Source: Sphingomonas sp. 67-36 (lineage in GTDB: Bacteria; Pseudomonadota; Alphaproteobacteria; Sphingomonadales; Sphingomonadaceae). Taken from it: a stretch of 64,000 bases of DNA. Location of the stretch: assembly GCA_001897375.1 (NCBI GenBank), contig MKSU01000004.1:275603-339602 (forward strand), written 5' to 3'. Under the pieces are notes generated by a model that worked only from the letters and a program-made list of their open reading frames with translations, did no database searches and was not told the DNA's origin. Numbering within the stretch: the first letter of the stretch is position 1; each line of letters starts with the position of its first letter. Both the position numbers and the translations under genes were made by a program. Below, piece by piece: positions 19,007 through 29,392 of the stretch.

Positions 19007-20346
19007 GCGAAGGCATGACGCTGACCGCGCGGCTCGATCATGCCGACCGGCTGGTGTCGGCCGATGCCGGTTTCATGTCGCTCAACGATCGTGCCGGGGG
19101 CGCGATCGGCGAGCTACTCGGCGTGCCGCAGCTCGCGACCGTGGTCCGGCTGGCGCGGCGGCTGGGCATCCTCGTCCAGCGTTCGGTGGTGATCGCGGAC
19201 GCGGAAAGCGACCTCGAATGCTGGGTCCGCGCCACGCCGACCGCCGACGGCGTGACGCTCTCGATCGCGCCGCTGCGCGAGCGGCCGGCGTGGCGCAGCG
19301 CGCAGGTCGCGACGCAGCTTGCCCCACCGCCCGCCGGGGCGGACTGGGTGTGGGAGGTGGATGCGGCGCTGCGCATCGTCCACCTGCCGACCGATGCCGG
19401 CACTGCGCACGGACTGGACCCCTCGACGCTGATCGGCAAGCCGCTGACCGAGCTGTTCACGCTGCTGCCCGATGCCGGTGGCGGCATGACGCTGCTGGAG
19501 GCGATGGCGGCGCAGCGCGACTTCGACGGGCAGGCCGCGATGGTGCGCGGTTCCGGCGAGCGGTTCATGCTGGCGGGCACGGCGCGGCGCAATGCGATGG
19601 GGGTCTTCGCGGGTTTCGTCGGCGGCGTGTTCCTGTCGCCCAGGCCTGACGAGAATAATGCCGCCGAGCCGGTGCGGGCGTTCAACACGCGGCTGGAGGG
19701 TGTCCTGCGCGGTCCGCTCAGCCGGATCATCGCCAACGCCGACAGCATCAATGCCGCCGCCGACGGGCCGATCGACGCGCATTATGTCGATTATGCCGCC
19801 GATATCGCCAGCGCGGGGCGGCACCTGATGGGGCTGGTCGACGATCTCGCCGATATCGAGGCGATCGAGCGCGACGATTTCCGCATCGAGTTCGAGCCGG
19901 TCGATCTTTCCGACGTGCTGCGCCGCGCCGCCGGGCTGTTCGCGGTGCGCGCGGCGGATGCCGGGGTGACGGTGGACATCGGCGGCGCGGATGAGCCGCA
20001 GCTTGCGATCGGCGAGTTCCGCCGCGTGCTCCAGATCCTCGTCAACCTGATCGGCAATGCGCTGCGTTATTCGCCGCCCGGCGGCACCGTCTGGCTGCGC
20101 GTGCAGCGCGATGGCGGGCAGGTGGTGGCGATCGTCGCCGATCAGGGGAAGGGCATCGCGCCGGAGGATCAGGCGCGCATCTTCGCCAAATTCGCCCGCG
20201 TCGATCCGCGCGAACCGGGCGGCAGCGGCCTCGGCCTCTATATCTCGCGCCGCCTCGCCCGCGCGATGGGCGGCGATATCAGCGTCGACAGCGCGCCGGG
20301 CGAGGGCGCGCGCTTCGTGCTGTCGCTGCCGGCGGCAGGGGCTTGA
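19003..20346 (+). CDS. histidine-kinase-like protein lacking the phosphoacceptor histidine
   Basis: A 447-residue cytoplasmic protein with PAS-like sensory sequence at about 20–100 and 115–210, a dimerisation/phosphoacceptor-like helix pair at about 225–290 and a complete HATPase domain. The ATP-site motifs are intact: NLIGNAL (348–354), DQGKGI (380–385) and GGSGLGLYIS (406–415). The H-box, however, reads LEGVLRGPLSRI, with Gly233 where the phosphorylated His should be; the following L-R-x-P-L is conserved. It therefore cannot autophosphorylate at the normal position and is best viewed as a pseudokinase, as DivL (Tyr for His) is in Caulobacter. It has no transmembrane segment and overlaps the DUF2336 gene (ATGA). 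Confidence 0.85.
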   Translation: MSEGMTLTARLDHADRLVSADAGFMSLNDRAGGAIGELLGVPQLATVVRLARRLGILVQRSVVIADAESDLECWVRATPTADGVTLSIAPLRERPAWRSAQVATQLAPPPAGADWVWEVDAALRIVHLPTDAGTAHGLDPSTLIGKPLTELFTLLPDAGGGMTLLEAMAAQRDFDGQAAMVRGSGERFMLAGTARRNAMGVFAGFVGGVFLSPRPDENNAAEPVRAFNTRLEGVLRGPLSRIIANADSINAAADGPIDAHYVDYAADIASAGRHLMGLVDDLADIEAIERDDFRIEFEPVDLSDVLRRAAGLFAVRAADAGVTVDIGGADEPQLAIGEFRRVLQILVNLIGNALRYSPPGGTVWLRVQRDGGQVVAIVADQGKGIAPEDQARIFAKFARVDPREPGGSGLGLYISRRLARAMGGDISVDSAPGEGARFVLSLPAAGA

Positions 20347-20352
20347 AGAAAA

Positions 20353-20381
20353 ACGCCCGGCGCGTGATCGGCGCCGGGCGT
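20353..20381. terminator. bidirectional terminator between the histidine-kinase-like gene and gltA
   Basis: An 11-base-pair perfect stem (ACGCCCGGCGC with its complement, seven-base loop) sits in the 61-base gap between two converging genes. On the minus strand it is followed by a run of five T, so it is a good intrinsic terminator for gltA; in the plus direction the tail is less T-rich. Confidence 0.85.
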
Positions 20382-20407
20382 CTTCATCTGGGCCGGAAGG
20401 CCGGTGT

Positions 20408-21691
20408 TCAGCGCTTGTCGACCGGCACGTAATGCCGCTGCGTCGGCCCGGTGTAGAGCTGGCGCGGGCGGCCGATCTTCTGGTCGGGATCGGTGATCAT
20501 CTCGTTCCACTGCGCCACCCAGCCCACGGTGCGCGCCAGCGCGAACAAGGCGGTGAACATCGAGGTGGGGAAGCCGATCGCCGACAGGATCACGCCCGAA
20601 TAGAAATCCACGTTCGGGAACAGCTTCTTCTCGACGAAATACGGATCGTTGAGCGCGATCTCCTCGAGCTTCAGCGCGGTTTCGAACACCGGATCGTTGA
20701 CCTTCAGCGCGTCGAACACCTCGCGCACCGTCTTCTGCATCACGGTCGCGCGCGGATCATAGTTCTTGTAGACGCGGTGGCCGAAGCCCATCAGGCGGAA
20801 CGGGTCGTTCTTGTCCTTGGCGCGCGCGATGAACTCCGGGATGCGATCGGGCGTGCCGATCTCATGCAGCATGTTGAGCGCGGCCTCGTTCGCGCCGCCA
20901 TGCGCCGGGCCCCACAGGCAGGCGATGCCCGCCGCGATGCACGCGAACGGATTCGCGCCCGACGAGCCGGCGAGCCGCACGGTCGAGGTGGAGGCGTTCT
21001 GTTCGTGATCGGCGTGGAGGATGAAGATCCGGTCCATCGCCTTTTCCACCGCCGGGTGGATCTCATACGGCTCGGCCGGCACGCCGAAGGTCATGCGCAG
21101 GAAATTGCCGGTGTAGCTCAGCGAGTTGTCCGGATAGAGGAACGGCTGCCCGACGCTATACTTATAGGCCATCGCCGCGATCGTCGGCATCTTGGCGATC
21201 AGCCGGTGCGATGCGATCATGCGCTGCTTGGGATCGTGGATGTCGGTCGAATCGTGATAGAAAGCCGAAAGCGCGCCGACCACGCCGCACATGATCGCCA
21301 TCGGATGCGCATCGCGGCGGAACCCGCGATAGAAGGTCGCGAGCTGCTCGTGCAGCATCGTATGGCGGGTGATCGTATTCTCGAACTTCGAAAGCTCGCC
21401 GGCCGTCGGCAGCTCGCCGTTCAGCAGGAGGTAGGCGACCTCCATGAAGCTCGATTCCTCGGCCAGCTCGCCGATCGCGTAGCCGCGATGGAGCAGCACG
21501 CCCTCGTCGCCGTCGATATAGGTCAGCGCCGAGCGGCACGAGGCGGTGGAGGTGAAGCCGGGATCGTAGGTGAACGCACCGGTCGCGCCGTAGAGCTTGC
21601 GGATATCGACCACGTCCGGCCCGACCGAGCCCGACAGGACGGGATATTCGGAGGTTTTTCCGGCGAGGGAAAGCTGGGCATTGTCGGTCAT
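20408..21691 (-). CDS. gltA: citrate synthase
   Basis: Condenses oxaloacetate and acetyl-CoA to citrate, the entry step of the TCA cycle. It has 427 residues of the type II (hexameric, Gram-negative) form. Catalytic regions are visible: the GAxxHGGAN-type motif [29 protein letters not shown] and the active-site Asp in [12 protein letters not shown]-type context near the C-terminus. The ATG at 21691 has a strong AAGGAG Shine–Dalgarno sequence. It lies 20 bases downstream of gltX on the same strand and is probably expressed with it; a strong terminator follows. Confidence 0.97.
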   Translation of the reverse strand: MTDNAQLSLAGKTSEYPVLSGSVGPDVVDIRKLYGATGAFTYDPGFTSTASCRSALTYIDGDEGVLLHRGYAIGELAEESSFMEVAYLLLNGELPTAGELSKFENTITRHTMLHEQLATFYRGFRRDAHPMAIMCGVVGALSAFYHDSTDIHDPKQRMIASHRLIAKMPTIAAMAYKYSVGQPFLYPDNSLSYTGNFLRMTFGVPAEPYEIHPAVEKAMDRIFILHADHEQNASTSTVRLAGSSGANPFACIAAGIACLWGPAHGGANEAALNMLHEIGTPDRIPEFIARAKDKNDPFRLMGFGHRVYKNYDPRATVMQKTVREVFDALKVNDPVFETALKLEEIALNDPYFVEKKLFPNVDFYSGVILSAIGFPTSMFTALFALARTVGWVAQWNEMITDPDQKIGRPRQLYTGPTQRHYVPVDKR

Positions 21692-21711
21692 ATAATCTCC
21701 TTTTTCCCGGC

Positions 21712-23139
21712 TCAACGCATCTGGTCGGCGATCCGCGCCAGGCTTTCGTCGCGGCCCAGCAGGGCAAGCACGTCGAAGATACCCGGCGAGGTCTTGCGAC
21801 CGGTGAGAGCTGCGCGGAGCGGCTGCGCGACCTGCCCGAGCTTCACGCCCGCTGCCTCGGCCACCCGCCGTACCGCATCTTCGAGCGTCTCCGTATCCCA
21901 GTTGTGCAGCGCGTCAAGAGCGGCGTGCAGTCGCGATAGCAACGCGGGCGCATCACCGTCCAGCAGCGGGCGCGCCGCATCGTCGATCGACAGCGGCCGG
22001 ACCGCGAACAGGAATGCGGCGCCGTCTGCCAGCTCGTTGAGATTCGCGGCGCGCGGCTTCAGCGCAGGCATGGCGCGCGCGAGCAGCTCGCGCCGTGGGT
22101 CGCCCTCGGCCAGCCCGAGTCGCCCGGCCACCAGCCCGGCGAGCCGCGCATCATCCGCCTCGCGGATATAATGGCCGTTGAGATGCTCCAGCTTCTTGAG
22201 ATCGAAGCGCGAGGGCGATTTGCCGACGCTGGCGAGATCGAACCATTGGATCGCCTGCTCGCGGCTGATGATCTCCGCGTCGCCATGCCCCCAGCCGAGC
22301 CGCAGCAGGTAATTGTCGAGCGCTTCCGGCAGGATGCCCAGCTCGTCGCGATAGGCCTCGATCCCCACCGCGCCATGGCGCTTCGAGAGCTTGGCCCCGT
22401 CCGCGCCGTGGATCAGCGGGATATGGGCATAAACCGGCTCCGGCCAGCCCATTGCGCGATAGATCGGAAGCTGACGGAAGGCGTTGTTGAGATGGTCGTC
22501 ACCGCGGATCACATGCGTCACGCCCATGTCGTGATCGTCGACCACCACCGCCAGCATATAGGTCGGTGTCCCGTCGGAACGGACCAGCACCAGATCGTCC
22601 AGCTCCGCGTTCTGCACCGTCACCTCGCCCTGCACGCGGTCATGGATCGTGACCGCGCCCTCCAGCGGCGCCTTGAGACGGATGACGTGCGGCGCGTCGG
22701 GATCGTCCGGCGTCCTGTCGCGCCACGGCGAGCGGATGCGCAGCGGCTTCTTCGCCGCCTCCGCCTCGGCGCGCATCTGCGCCAATTCCTCTGGCGTCAG
22801 ATAGCAGCGATAGGCGTTGCCGCTGGCGACCATCGCCTTCGCCACCTCGACGTGCCGCGCGGCGCGCTCGAACTGGAACACGACGTCACCGTCCCAATCC
22901 ATGCCCAGCCACTTGAGGCCGGAAAGGATCGCGTCGATCGCCGGCTGGGTCGAGCGGGCGCGGTCGGTATCCTCGATGCGCAGCAGGAACCTGCCGCCGT
23001 TGTGGCGCGCGTAGAGCAGGTTGAACAGCGCGGTGCGGGCGCCGCCCAGATGGAGGAAGCCGGTGGGGGAGGGGGCGAAACGGGTGACGACCGAAGGGTC
23101 ACGCTCGCTCCCGCCGGCGGGATCGGTGGTTGCGCTCAA
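21712..23139 (-). CDS. gltX: glutamate–tRNA ligase
   Basis: Charges tRNA-Glu (and in many alphaproteobacteria also tRNA-Gln, later amidated by GatCAB). The class I synthetase motifs are present: [16 protein letters not shown] (HIGH-type) and KLSKRHGA (KMSKS-type). I chose TTG at 23139, giving the N-terminus [10 protein letters not shown] and 475 residues, with GGGAG upstream. The longer start ATG 23175 adds 12 residues and runs into the divergent comEC start region. The GatB/YqeY protein elsewhere in this window fits a tRNA-dependent amidation lifestyle only loosely. Confidence 0.94.
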   Translation of the reverse strand: MSATTDPAGGSERDPSVVTRFAPSPTGFLHLGGARTALFNLLYARHNGGRFLLRIEDTDRARSTQPAIDAILSGLKWLGMDWDGDVVFQFERAARHVEVAKAMVASGNAYRCYLTPEELAQMRAEAEAAKKPLRIRSPWRDRTPDDPDAPHVIRLKAPLEGAVTIHDRVQGEVTVQNAELDDLVLVRSDGTPTYMLAVVVDDHDMGVTHVIRGDDHLNNAFRQLPIYRAMGWPEPVYAHIPLIHGADGAKLSKRHGAVGIEAYRDELGILPEALDNYLLRLGWGHGDAEIISREQAIQWFDLASVGKSPSRFDLKKLEHLNGHYIREADDARLAGLVAGRLGLAEGDPRRELLARAMPALKPRAANLNELADGAAFLFAVRPLSIDDAARPLLDGDAPALLSRLHAALDALHNWDTETLEDAVRRVAEAAGVKLGQVAQPLRAALTGRKTSPGIFDVLALLGRDESLARIADQMR

Positions 23140-23168
23140 GCGCGCTTGCTCCCAAGCTGAATTATGAC

Positions 23169-25478
23169 ATGGCAACGATAGCCGGGGGCGCCCCTAGCAC
23201 GCGCCCGGTGGCGCTTCAAACCTTAGCAACCCTCGCCATCGAACGATGGCTGGAGGCTGAGCGCGATCAACTTGCGCTGTGGCTGCCGGTGTTCCTCGGC
23301 ACGGGCGTGATCCTGTGGTTCGCGCTGCCCGATCCGCGCGCGTGGATCGCGGCGATCCTGCTGGCGCTATCCGTGGCGTCGCTTGCAGTGGCGCTGGGGC
23401 GCGGAGGGCGCGCGGGGCGCTGCGTCGCGATCGCCGGGGTGGCGCTGGCGGCGGGCGTGGCGCTCGTGTGGTGGAAGGCGGAGCAGGCGGCGGCCCCGGT
23501 TCTGCCGCGCGCGACCGTGGCGCGGTTCGAGGCGCGGGTCGAGCGGGTGCAGCCGCTGCCGGCGCGCGCGCTGGTCCGCCTGACGCTGGCGCCGACGCGC
23601 TGGCTCGATCATGCGCCCGATCCGGCGCCGACCCGCATCCGCGTCAACCTCGCCGTGGCCGATTCTCCCGCCGGCATCGCCGAGGGCGCGATCGTGGCGA
23701 TGCGCGCACGCCTGATGCCGCCCGCGCCGCCGGCCGTGCCGGGCGCCTATGATTTCGCGCGCGTCGCGTGGTTCGACGGCCTCGGCGCGACCGGGCGCGG
23801 GCTGGCGCCGGTGACGATCCTGTCCGGCGGCGATAACAAGGGCGAGGGCCTGCGCGTCCGCCTCTCGCGCCATATCCATGAGCAGCTTGAAGGCAGCGCG
23901 GGCGGGATCGCGGCGGCGCTCGCGACCGGCGACACCGGCGCGATCACCGACATGGATGCGGAGGCGATGCGGCGCTCCGGCCTCGCGCACCTGCTGTCGG
24001 TCAGCGGCCTGCACATCACCGCCGCCGTGGGGATCGCGATGCTGCTCGCCGCGCGCCTGCTCGCGCTCAGCCCGCGGCTGGCGCTGACGGGGCGGGTGCC
24101 GGTGCTGGCCGGCCTGGTCGGCGCGGCGGCGGCGATTGGCTATACGCTGCTGACGGGCAGCGAGGTGCCGACGATCCGTAGCTGCGTGGCCGCGCTGCTG
24201 GTGCTCGGCGCGATGGCGCTGGGGCGCGAGGCGGTGACGCTGCGGCTGGTCGCGGCGGGGGCGTTCGTGGTGGCGCTGCTGTGGCCGGAATCGCTGATCG
24301 GGCCGAGCTTCCAGCTTTCCTTCGCGGCGGTGACGACGATCGTCGCGCTCCACGAGCATCCCGCCGTCCGGCGCTGGTTCATGAAGCGTGACGAGGGCTG
24401 GGGCGCGAAGCTGCTGCGCGAGGGCGGATCGCTGCTGCTCACCGGGCTGGTGATCGAGATCGCGCTGATGCCGATCGCGGTCTATCACTTCCATCGCGCG
24501 GGGATTTACGGGGCGGTGGCGAATATCGTCGCGATCCCGCTCACCACCTTCGTCGTGATGCCGCTGGAGGCGCTGGCGCTGCTGTTCGATGCGGCGGGGC
24601 TGGGGATGCCCTTCTGGTGGCTGGCCGGCAAGGCGCTGGCGCTGCTGCTGTGGATCGCGCGGACCACCGCCGCCGCGCCCGGCTCCGTGACGGCGCTGCC
24701 CGCGATGCCGGCCGCGGCCTATGCGCTGATGGCGGCGGGCGGTTTATGGCTGGCGCTGTGGCGAACGCGCTGGCGGCGGCTTGGTGCGGTGCCGCTCGCG
24801 GTCGGCGCCGGCTGGGCGCTGGCGACGCCTGCGCCGGATCTGCTCGTCACCGGCGACGGCCGGCATGTCGCGATCCGTACCGCGCGGGGCGACCTTGCCG
24901 TGCTGCGCGATCGCGCCGGGGATTATGTGCGCGGGATGCTCGCCGAGAATGCGGGAACGGAGGACGATCCGCTGCTGCTCTCCGACCAGCCCGATGCGAC
25001 ATGTAGCCGCGACGCCTGTGTGATCGCGCGCGAGGCGGGCGGGCGGCGCTGGCGCATCCTCGCGACGCGCAGCGGCTATCTGCCGCCGTGGCGCGACATG
25101 GTGGAAGCGTGCCGCGCGGCGGATATCGTGATCAGCGACCGCCGCCTGCCCGGCGCCTGTGCGCCGCGCTGGCTGCGGCTCGATCGTCCGGCGCTGGCGA
25201 GAAGCGGCGGGGTGGCGCTGACCCTCGCCAGCGGCAGGATCGCCACGGTGCGCTCGCCCGGCGACAGCCATCCGTGGATGACGGCGGCTATCCCGCCGAC
25301 GCCGCCCCGGTTCCGGTCCGGGCGGACGCGGGTAGACATCACGGTCAGTCGTAGCGGCGCAGCAGCCCCGCCAGCTTGCCCTGCACCCGCACTTGCGCGG
25401 GGGCGTAGCGTTGCGGGTCGTAACTGCGGTTCGCCGGATCGAGCCGGATCATCGCGCCTTCGCGGCGGAAATATTTGA
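23169..25478 (+). CDS. comEC: ComEC/Rec2 family competence membrane protein
   Basis: Inner-membrane channel protein of the natural transformation family, 769 residues. It starts with a DUF4131-like region (about 40–190), followed by the Competence domain (about 220–500; [17 protein letters not shown] and [20 protein letters not shown] are typical) with ~8–10 membrane segments. The C-terminal soluble region lacks the HxHxDH motif of the metallo-β-lactamase-like domain, as in many alphaproteobacteria. The frame runs 134 bases into the 3' end of lexA on the other strand, so the last ~45 residues are antisense to lexA and probably not conserved. ATG at 23169 was chosen over the 13-residue longer frame. 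Confidence 0.88.
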   Translation: MATIAGGAPSTRPVALQTLATLAIERWLEAERDQLALWLPVFLGTGVILWFALPDPRAWIAAILLALSVASLAVALGRGGRAGRCVAIAGVALAAGVALVWWKAEQAAAPVLPRATVARFEARVERVQPLPARALVRLTLAPTRWLDHAPDPAPTRIRVNLAVADSPAGIAEGAIVAMRARLMPPAPPAVPGAYDFARVAWFDGLGATGRGLAPVTILSGGDNKGEGLRVRLSRHIHEQLEGSAGGIAAALATGDTGAITDMDAEAMRRSGLAHLLSVSGLHITAAVGIAMLLAARLLALSPRLALTGRVPVLAGLVGAAAAIGYTLLTGSEVPTIRSCVAALLVLGAMALGREAVTLRLVAAGAFVVALLWPESLIGPSFQLSFAAVTTIVALHEHPAVRRWFMKRDEGWGAKLLREGGSLLLTGLVIEIALMPIAVYHFHRAGIYGAVANIVAIPLTTFVVMPLEALALLFDAAGLGMPFWWLAGKALALLLWIARTTAAAPGSVTALPAMPAAAYALMAAGGLWLALWRTRWRRLGAVPLAVGAGWALATPAPDLLVTGDGRHVAIRTARGDLAVLRDRAGDYVRGMLAENAGTEDDPLLLSDQPDATCSRDACVIAREAGGRRWRILATRSGYLPPWRDMVEACRAADIVISDRRLPGACAPRWLRLDRPALARSGGVALTLASGRIATVRSPGDSHPWMTAAIPPTPPRFRSGRTRVDITVSRSGAAAPPACPAPALARGRSVAGRNCGSPDRAGSSRLRGGNI

Positions 25479-26013
25479 GCGTCGCCTCGCTGTCGTCGAT
25501 CAGCGCGACGACGATCTCGCCGTCCCGCGCCGTTTCGGTGCGGCGAATCAGCGCGTAATCGCCGTCGAGGATGCCGGCCTCGACCATCGAGTCGCCCGCC
25601 ACCTCAAGCGCGAAATGCTCGCCACTGCCGAGCAATGCAGCCGGTACCGGGAGCGAAGTCGATCCCTCGAACGCCTCGATCGGCACGCCGGCGGCGATGC
25701 GGCCGTGGAGCGGGATCTCCACCACGTCGTTCGCCGGCTCCGGCATCGCGCGTCGTGGCGGCTGGGGGGCGCTGGCGGGCGCGCGGCGCTGTTCGGAGCG
25801 CTCCGGCATCTTCACCACTTCCAGCGCGCGGGCGCGGTTGGGCAGGCGGCGCAGGAAGCCGCGTTCCTCCAGCGCGCTGATCAGGCGATGCACGCCCGAC
25901 TTGGACTTCAGCTCCAGCGCGTCCTTCATCTCCTCGAACGACGGCGAGACGCCGGTTTCGGCGAGACGATCGTGGATGAAACAGATCAGCTCATGCTGTT
26001 TCTTGGTAAGCAT
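25345..26013 (-). CDS. lexA: LexA repressor
   Basis: SOS-response repressor and self-cleaving protease, 222 residues. The N-terminal winged helix-turn-helix is [13 protein letters not shown] followed by the helix pair ending at about residue 65. The cleavage site is Ala108-Gly109 (GRIAAGVP), the catalytic Ser is S142 (GDSMVEAG) and the Lys is K180 (EATLKYF). The chosen ATG at 26013 has AGGA upstream and the family's usual N-terminus; the 20 extra residues of the longer frame are not lexA-like. It is preceded by two overlapping SOS boxes, so it is autoregulated. Its 3' end overlaps comEC. Confidence 0.97.
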   Translation of the reverse strand: MLTKKQHELICFIHDRLAETGVSPSFEEMKDALELKSKSGVHRLISALEERGFLRRLPNRARALEVVKMPERSEQRRAPASAPQPPRRAMPEPANDVVEIPLHGRIAAGVPIEAFEGSTSLPVPAALLGSGEHFALEVAGDSMVEAGILDGDYALIRRTETARDGEIVVALIDDSEATLKYFRREGAMIRLDPANRSYDPQRYAPAQVRVQGKLAGLLRRYD

Positions 26014-26030
26014 CGCGATCCTCCGCAGGC

Positions 26031-26056
26031 GAACAGACGCGGAACTTTTATGGAAC
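26031..26056 (-). promoter_or_regulatory. tandem overlapping SOS (LexA) boxes of lexA
   Basis: On the minus strand three GTTC direct repeats are spaced exactly 11 bases apart (26053–26056, 26042–26045, 26031–26034). They form two perfect alphaproteobacterial LexA boxes, GTTC-N7-GTTC, that share the middle half-site. They lie 18 bases upstream of the lexA start and support autorepression. Confidence 0.9.
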
Positions 26057-26069
26057 AATCGTGGCCGGG

Positions 26070-27254
26070 TCAAGCGATGACGAGGATATCCGCCGATTCG
26101 CCAGCCGCCATCGCCGGGGCATGGGGCGCACGCACGACCAAGCAGGTCGCGCGCGCCAGGGTGGCGAGCATCGAGCTGTCCTGGATCGTCGCGACGTAGA
26201 GTAGGCCGTCGCGCAATTCCGCGCGGACGTAATCGGTGCGCGGGCCGTTCGCGGGGAGCGGCTCGCCCAGCGTCGCACGCGTCGCGTGCGGGAACGGATC
26301 GCGTGCGCCGGCCAGCGCGGCGACCAGCGGCCGCACGAACAGCAGCCCGGTGACGAAGGCGGACACCGGATTGCCCGGCAGCCCGACGACCACGCAGTCG
26401 CCGCGCCGCCCGGCCATCATCGGCTTGCCGGGGCGAAGCGCGATGCGCCAGAAGTCGATCTTCGCGCCGGCCGCCTCCAGCGCCGGGCGGACGAGATCAT
26501 GGTCGCCGACCGACGCGCCCCCGGTGGTGACCAGTGCGTCCGCCGCGACATCGGTGAAGACGCGGGTCAGCACGTCTAGCCGGTCGGGCAGGATGCCGAG
26601 ATCGACGAACTCCGCCGGCAGGTCGCGGAGCATCGCACGCAGCATCAGCCGGTTCGATTCGGGGAGGCCGGGCGCGTCGCTGCCCGGCTCGACCAGCTCG
26701 TCCCCGGTCGCGGCGAGCGCCACGCGGACCGGGCGGCCCACCTCCACCTCGCCCACCGCCCCGGTGGCGGCGAGCGCGAGGCGGGCGGGGGTCAGCAAAT
26801 CGCCCGTTGCGCCCAGCACGTCGCCCTCGTGGAAATCCAGCCCGCGTGCGCGGACGTTGCGGGTACGGTAGGCCGGCCCTTCGCCCGCGAGGCGCAACGT
26901 ATCGCCGTCGCGCGCCGCTTCCTCCTGCACCAGCACCGTGTCGGCGCCGGGCGGCAGCGGCGCGCCGGTGAAGATCCGCACCGCCTCGCCCGCGCCCATT
27001 GCGCCGCCGAAGCCGTGGCCCGCGGCGCTTTCCCCGATCACCCGCCACGGGCCGGGCATGTCGGCGAAGCGGATCGCATAGCCGTCCATCGCCGAGAGGT
27101 CGGCAACCGGCTGGGTGCGTCGGGCGATCGCCGGTGCGCGCAGGTAACGCCCGGCGGCATCAACCAGCGGCAGGCGTTCTGCGGAGAGCGTCGGCGCGAG
27201 TGCGAGCAGTCGCGCCTGTGCCTCGGCGACCGGCAGGAGAGGAAGGTTGGCCAT
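26070..27254 (-). CDS. moeA: molybdopterin molybdenumtransferase MoeA
   Basis: Inserts molybdate into adenylylated molybdopterin in molybdenum-cofactor synthesis. It has 394 residues. Family motifs are [59 protein letters not shown] and [13 protein letters not shown] at 27254 gives the normal N-terminus; the frame is open further upstream but unlike the family. It lies upstream of lexA on the same strand, but lexA has its own controlled promoter between. moaA also occurs in this window, at 42960. Confidence 0.95.
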   Translation of the reverse strand: MANLPLLPVAEAQARLLALAPTLSAERLPLVDAAGRYLRAPAIARRTQPVADLSAMDGYAIRFADMPGPWRVIGESAAGHGFGGAMGAGEAVRIFTGAPLPPGADTVLVQEEAARDGDTLRLAGEGPAYRTRNVRARGLDFHEGDVLGATGDLLTPARLALAATGAVGEVEVGRPVRVALAATGDELVEPGSDAPGLPESNRLMLRAMLRDLPAEFVDLGILPDRLDVLTRVFTDVAADALVTTGGASVGDHDLVRPALEAAGAKIDFWRIALRPGKPMMAGRRGDCVVVGLPGNPVSAFVTGLLFVRPLVAALAGARDPFPHATRATLGEPLPANGPRTDYVRAELRDGLLYVATIQDSSMLATLARATCLVVRAPHAPAMAAGESADILVIA

Positions 27255-27335
27255 CTCGCGCTCATGGCACGGCCGTGCCACCGGAGCCAATGCGGGCAAT
27301 CGACAGCGCGCCGGTACGCCGATAGCCTGTGTGTG

Positions 27336-28721
27336 ATGAAGACCTTGCTCGATCCGGATCGCGCGCTGACCGAGGGCCTCGCCGCGATCCGCACGCAATA
27401 TAATGTCCCCGCCGATTTCCCGCCGCAGGTGCTGGCCGCTGCCGACGAGGCGGCGAAACGCGTGCCGACCGCGCATGTCGATCGCACCGCGATCCCGTTC
27501 GTCACGCTCGATCCGGCAAGCTCGACCGATCTCGATCAGGCCTTCGCGATCGAGCCGGCGGGGAGCGACCTGTTGCTGCGCTATGCGATCGCGGACGTCG
27601 CCTGGTTCGTCGATGAGGGCGGCGCGCTCGATGTCGAGGCATGGAAGCGCGGCGAATCGCTTTACCTGCCGGACGGCAAGGCGGCGCTCTATCCGCCGGT
27701 GCTGGGCGAGGGCGCGGCGAGCCTGCTGCCGACCGGGGATCGCCCGGCGGTGATCTTCGCGGTGCGTGTCGCGCCGGACGGGGCTGCGCGGCTCGACGGC
27801 GTGGAGCGCGCGGTGATCCGCAGCCGCGCCAAGCTCGCTTACGAGACGGTGAAACCCGCCGACCTGCCGTCCGGCTTCGCCGAGCTTGCCGCCCGGATCG
27901 ACGCGGCGGAGGATCGGCGCGGGGCCGCGCGGGTCGACCCGCCGGAGCAGGAACTGGCGCGCAACGGCGACGGGCGGCTGCAACTCCGCTTCGCGCCGCG
28001 CGAGGAATCGGAGGACCAGAACGCCGCCATGTCGCTCGCGACCAATCTGGCGGTGGCGGACGCGCTCCTCGCGCACCACACCGGGCTGTTCCGCGTCATG
28101 CCGGGGCCGGACGACCGTGCCGTCGCACGGCTGCGCAACGCGGCGCGGGCGCTGGGGATCGACTGGCCGGCGGCGACATCGCTCGCCGACTTCCAGCGCG
28201 GGCTGGACGGGCATGACGCGCGGCAGGCGGCGATGATGGTCGCGATCCGGCGCGCGGGCGAGGGTGCGAGCTATGCGCCCTATCAGCCCGACGTGGTGCC
28301 GTGGCATGCGGCGGTCGCGGCGACCTATGCCCATGCCACCGCCCCGCTGCGGCGGCTCGCGGATCGCTACGTCGTGCAGGCGGCGCTGGCGGTGGCGAAC
28401 GGACTGCCGGTGCCCGATTTCGTCTCCGCCGCCTTCGGCAGGCTCCCGCCGGTGATGGCGCATTCCGGCTCGATCGCCGGTGCGATCGACCGCGCGGTGA
28501 TCGACATGGCCGAGGCGGTGATGCTCCACGGGCTGGAGGGACAGACTTTCAAGGCGGTTATCCTCGACCGCGACGAGCGCGGCGCGCGCATCCAGCTCTG
28601 CGACCGGCCGGTGGTGGCGCGGGTGCAGACCGACGCGGGCGAGCCGGGCGATACGATCACCGTGCGGCTCGACGAGGCCGATCCGGTGCGGCGGTCGCTG
28701 CGCTTCTCGCGCGCCGGCTGA
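27336..28721 (+). CDS. RNB domain-containing ribonuclease
   Basis: A 461-residue protein of the RNase II/RNR exoribonuclease superfamily, reduced to the catalytic RNB domain. The metal-binding motif is clear near residues 57–66 (LDPASSTDLDQAF), followed by YAIADVAWFVD and, later, YAHATAPLRRLADRYV, the C-terminal RNB signature. No cold-shock domain precedes it and only a short β-rich tail follows it, so it is a stand-alone RNB enzyme rather than full RNase II or RNase R. ATG at 27336 lies in an 81-base gap divergent from moeA. The substrate is unknown. Confidence 0.88.
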   Translation: MKTLLDPDRALTEGLAAIRTQYNVPADFPPQVLAAADEAAKRVPTAHVDRTAIPFVTLDPASSTDLDQAFAIEPAGSDLLLRYAIADVAWFVDEGGALDVEAWKRGESLYLPDGKAALYPPVLGEGAASLLPTGDRPAVIFAVRVAPDGAARLDGVERAVIRSRAKLAYETVKPADLPSGFAELAARIDAAEDRRGAARVDPPEQELARNGDGRLQLRFAPREESEDQNAAMSLATNLAVADALLAHHTGLFRVMPGPDDRAVARLRNAARALGIDWPAATSLADFQRGLDGHDARQAAMMVAIRRAGEGASYAPYQPDVVPWHAAVAATYAHATAPLRRLADRYVVQAALAVANGLPVPDFVSAAFGRLPPVMAHSGSIAGAIDRAVIDMAEAVMLHGLEGQTFKAVILDRDERGARIQLCDRPVVARVQTDAGEPGDTITVRLDEADPVRRSLRFSRAG

Positions 28722-28724
28722 GGA

Positions 28725-29270
28725 TCACCGGCCGAGCGGATGGCGCAGCACAGGGGCATAGCTCGCCCCGTCATGCCCGAGCCGGCTCTCGTAGAGGATC
28801 AGTTCCTCCATCGTGAACGGCGCGCTGGAGAGGGCTGCGTGGTCCGCCAGCCAGCGTTCGATCATCGCGCCGTGGCCCGCGCTGCGCGGCAGGCGGGCGA
28901 GGGTGATATGCGGCATATAGGCGCGCCGTTCCGGCTCCAGCCCCAGCCGCACCAGCGCGTGATCGGTCTTGCGGTGGAGCGCCGCGAGCGCCTCGTGCGG
29001 GGCGACCGCCGCCCACAGCGCATCGGTCCGCCCGCGCTTGTCGAACCGCCCGACGCCGGCGAGCGCGACCTCCGGCGCGGGCGCCACGACGCCGGACAGC
29101 GCCAGCGCGATCTCCTCCGCCAGCGGCCGCTCGACCTCGCCGATGAAGCGCACGGTGAGGTGGAGTTGCGCATCATCCTGCCAGCGCGCGCCGGCCACGC
29201 CCCCCATCACCTGAAGGAGCGCGGCGCGGATCGCCGGGGGAGGGCGCAGGGCGACGAACAGGCGGTGCAT
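28725..29270 (-). CDS. thpR: RNA 2',3'-cyclic phosphodiesterase
   Basis: Member of the 2H phosphoesterase family (LigT/ThpR), which opens 2',3'-cyclic phosphates on RNA ends. It has 181 residues. The two catalytic HxTx motifs are H37-L-T39 (LHLTVRF) and H121-I-T123 (PHITLARL). The start at ATG 29270 gives MHRLFVALRPP, the standard N-terminus; the 26-residue longer frame is unlike the family. It converges on the RNB ribonuclease with three bases between; both concern RNA ends, but the link may be accidental. Confidence 0.92.
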   Translation of the reverse strand: MHRLFVALRPPPAIRAALLQVMGGVAGARWQDDAQLHLTVRFIGEVERPLAEEIALALSGVVAPAPEVALAGVGRFDKRGRTDALWAAVAPHEALAALHRKTDHALVRLGLEPERRAYMPHITLARLPRSAGHGAMIERWLADHAALSSAPFTMEELILYESRLGHDGASYAPVLRHPLGR

Positions 29271-29315
29271 CGGGCTGACCTTTTTGTAACGAAAGATTGC
29301 TCCGGGGCGGCTCGC

Positions 29316-29344
29316 TTGAAAAATTCGGCCGCGCGGGCAATATT
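29316..29344 (+). promoter_or_regulatory. candidate promoter of the Bax-inhibitor-like gene
   Basis: TTGAAA (29316–29321), a 17-base spacer and AATATT (29339–29344) form a plausible −35/−10 pair 49 bases before the start codon. The −35 is embedded in CTTGAAA, which is also the heat-shock (RpoH) −35 element, so heat-shock control is possible. Confidence 0.45.
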
Positions 29345-29392
29345 TCACACATTCCGGCGCAATTCATTGCCGGACAAAGGAGCGAAGTGACA

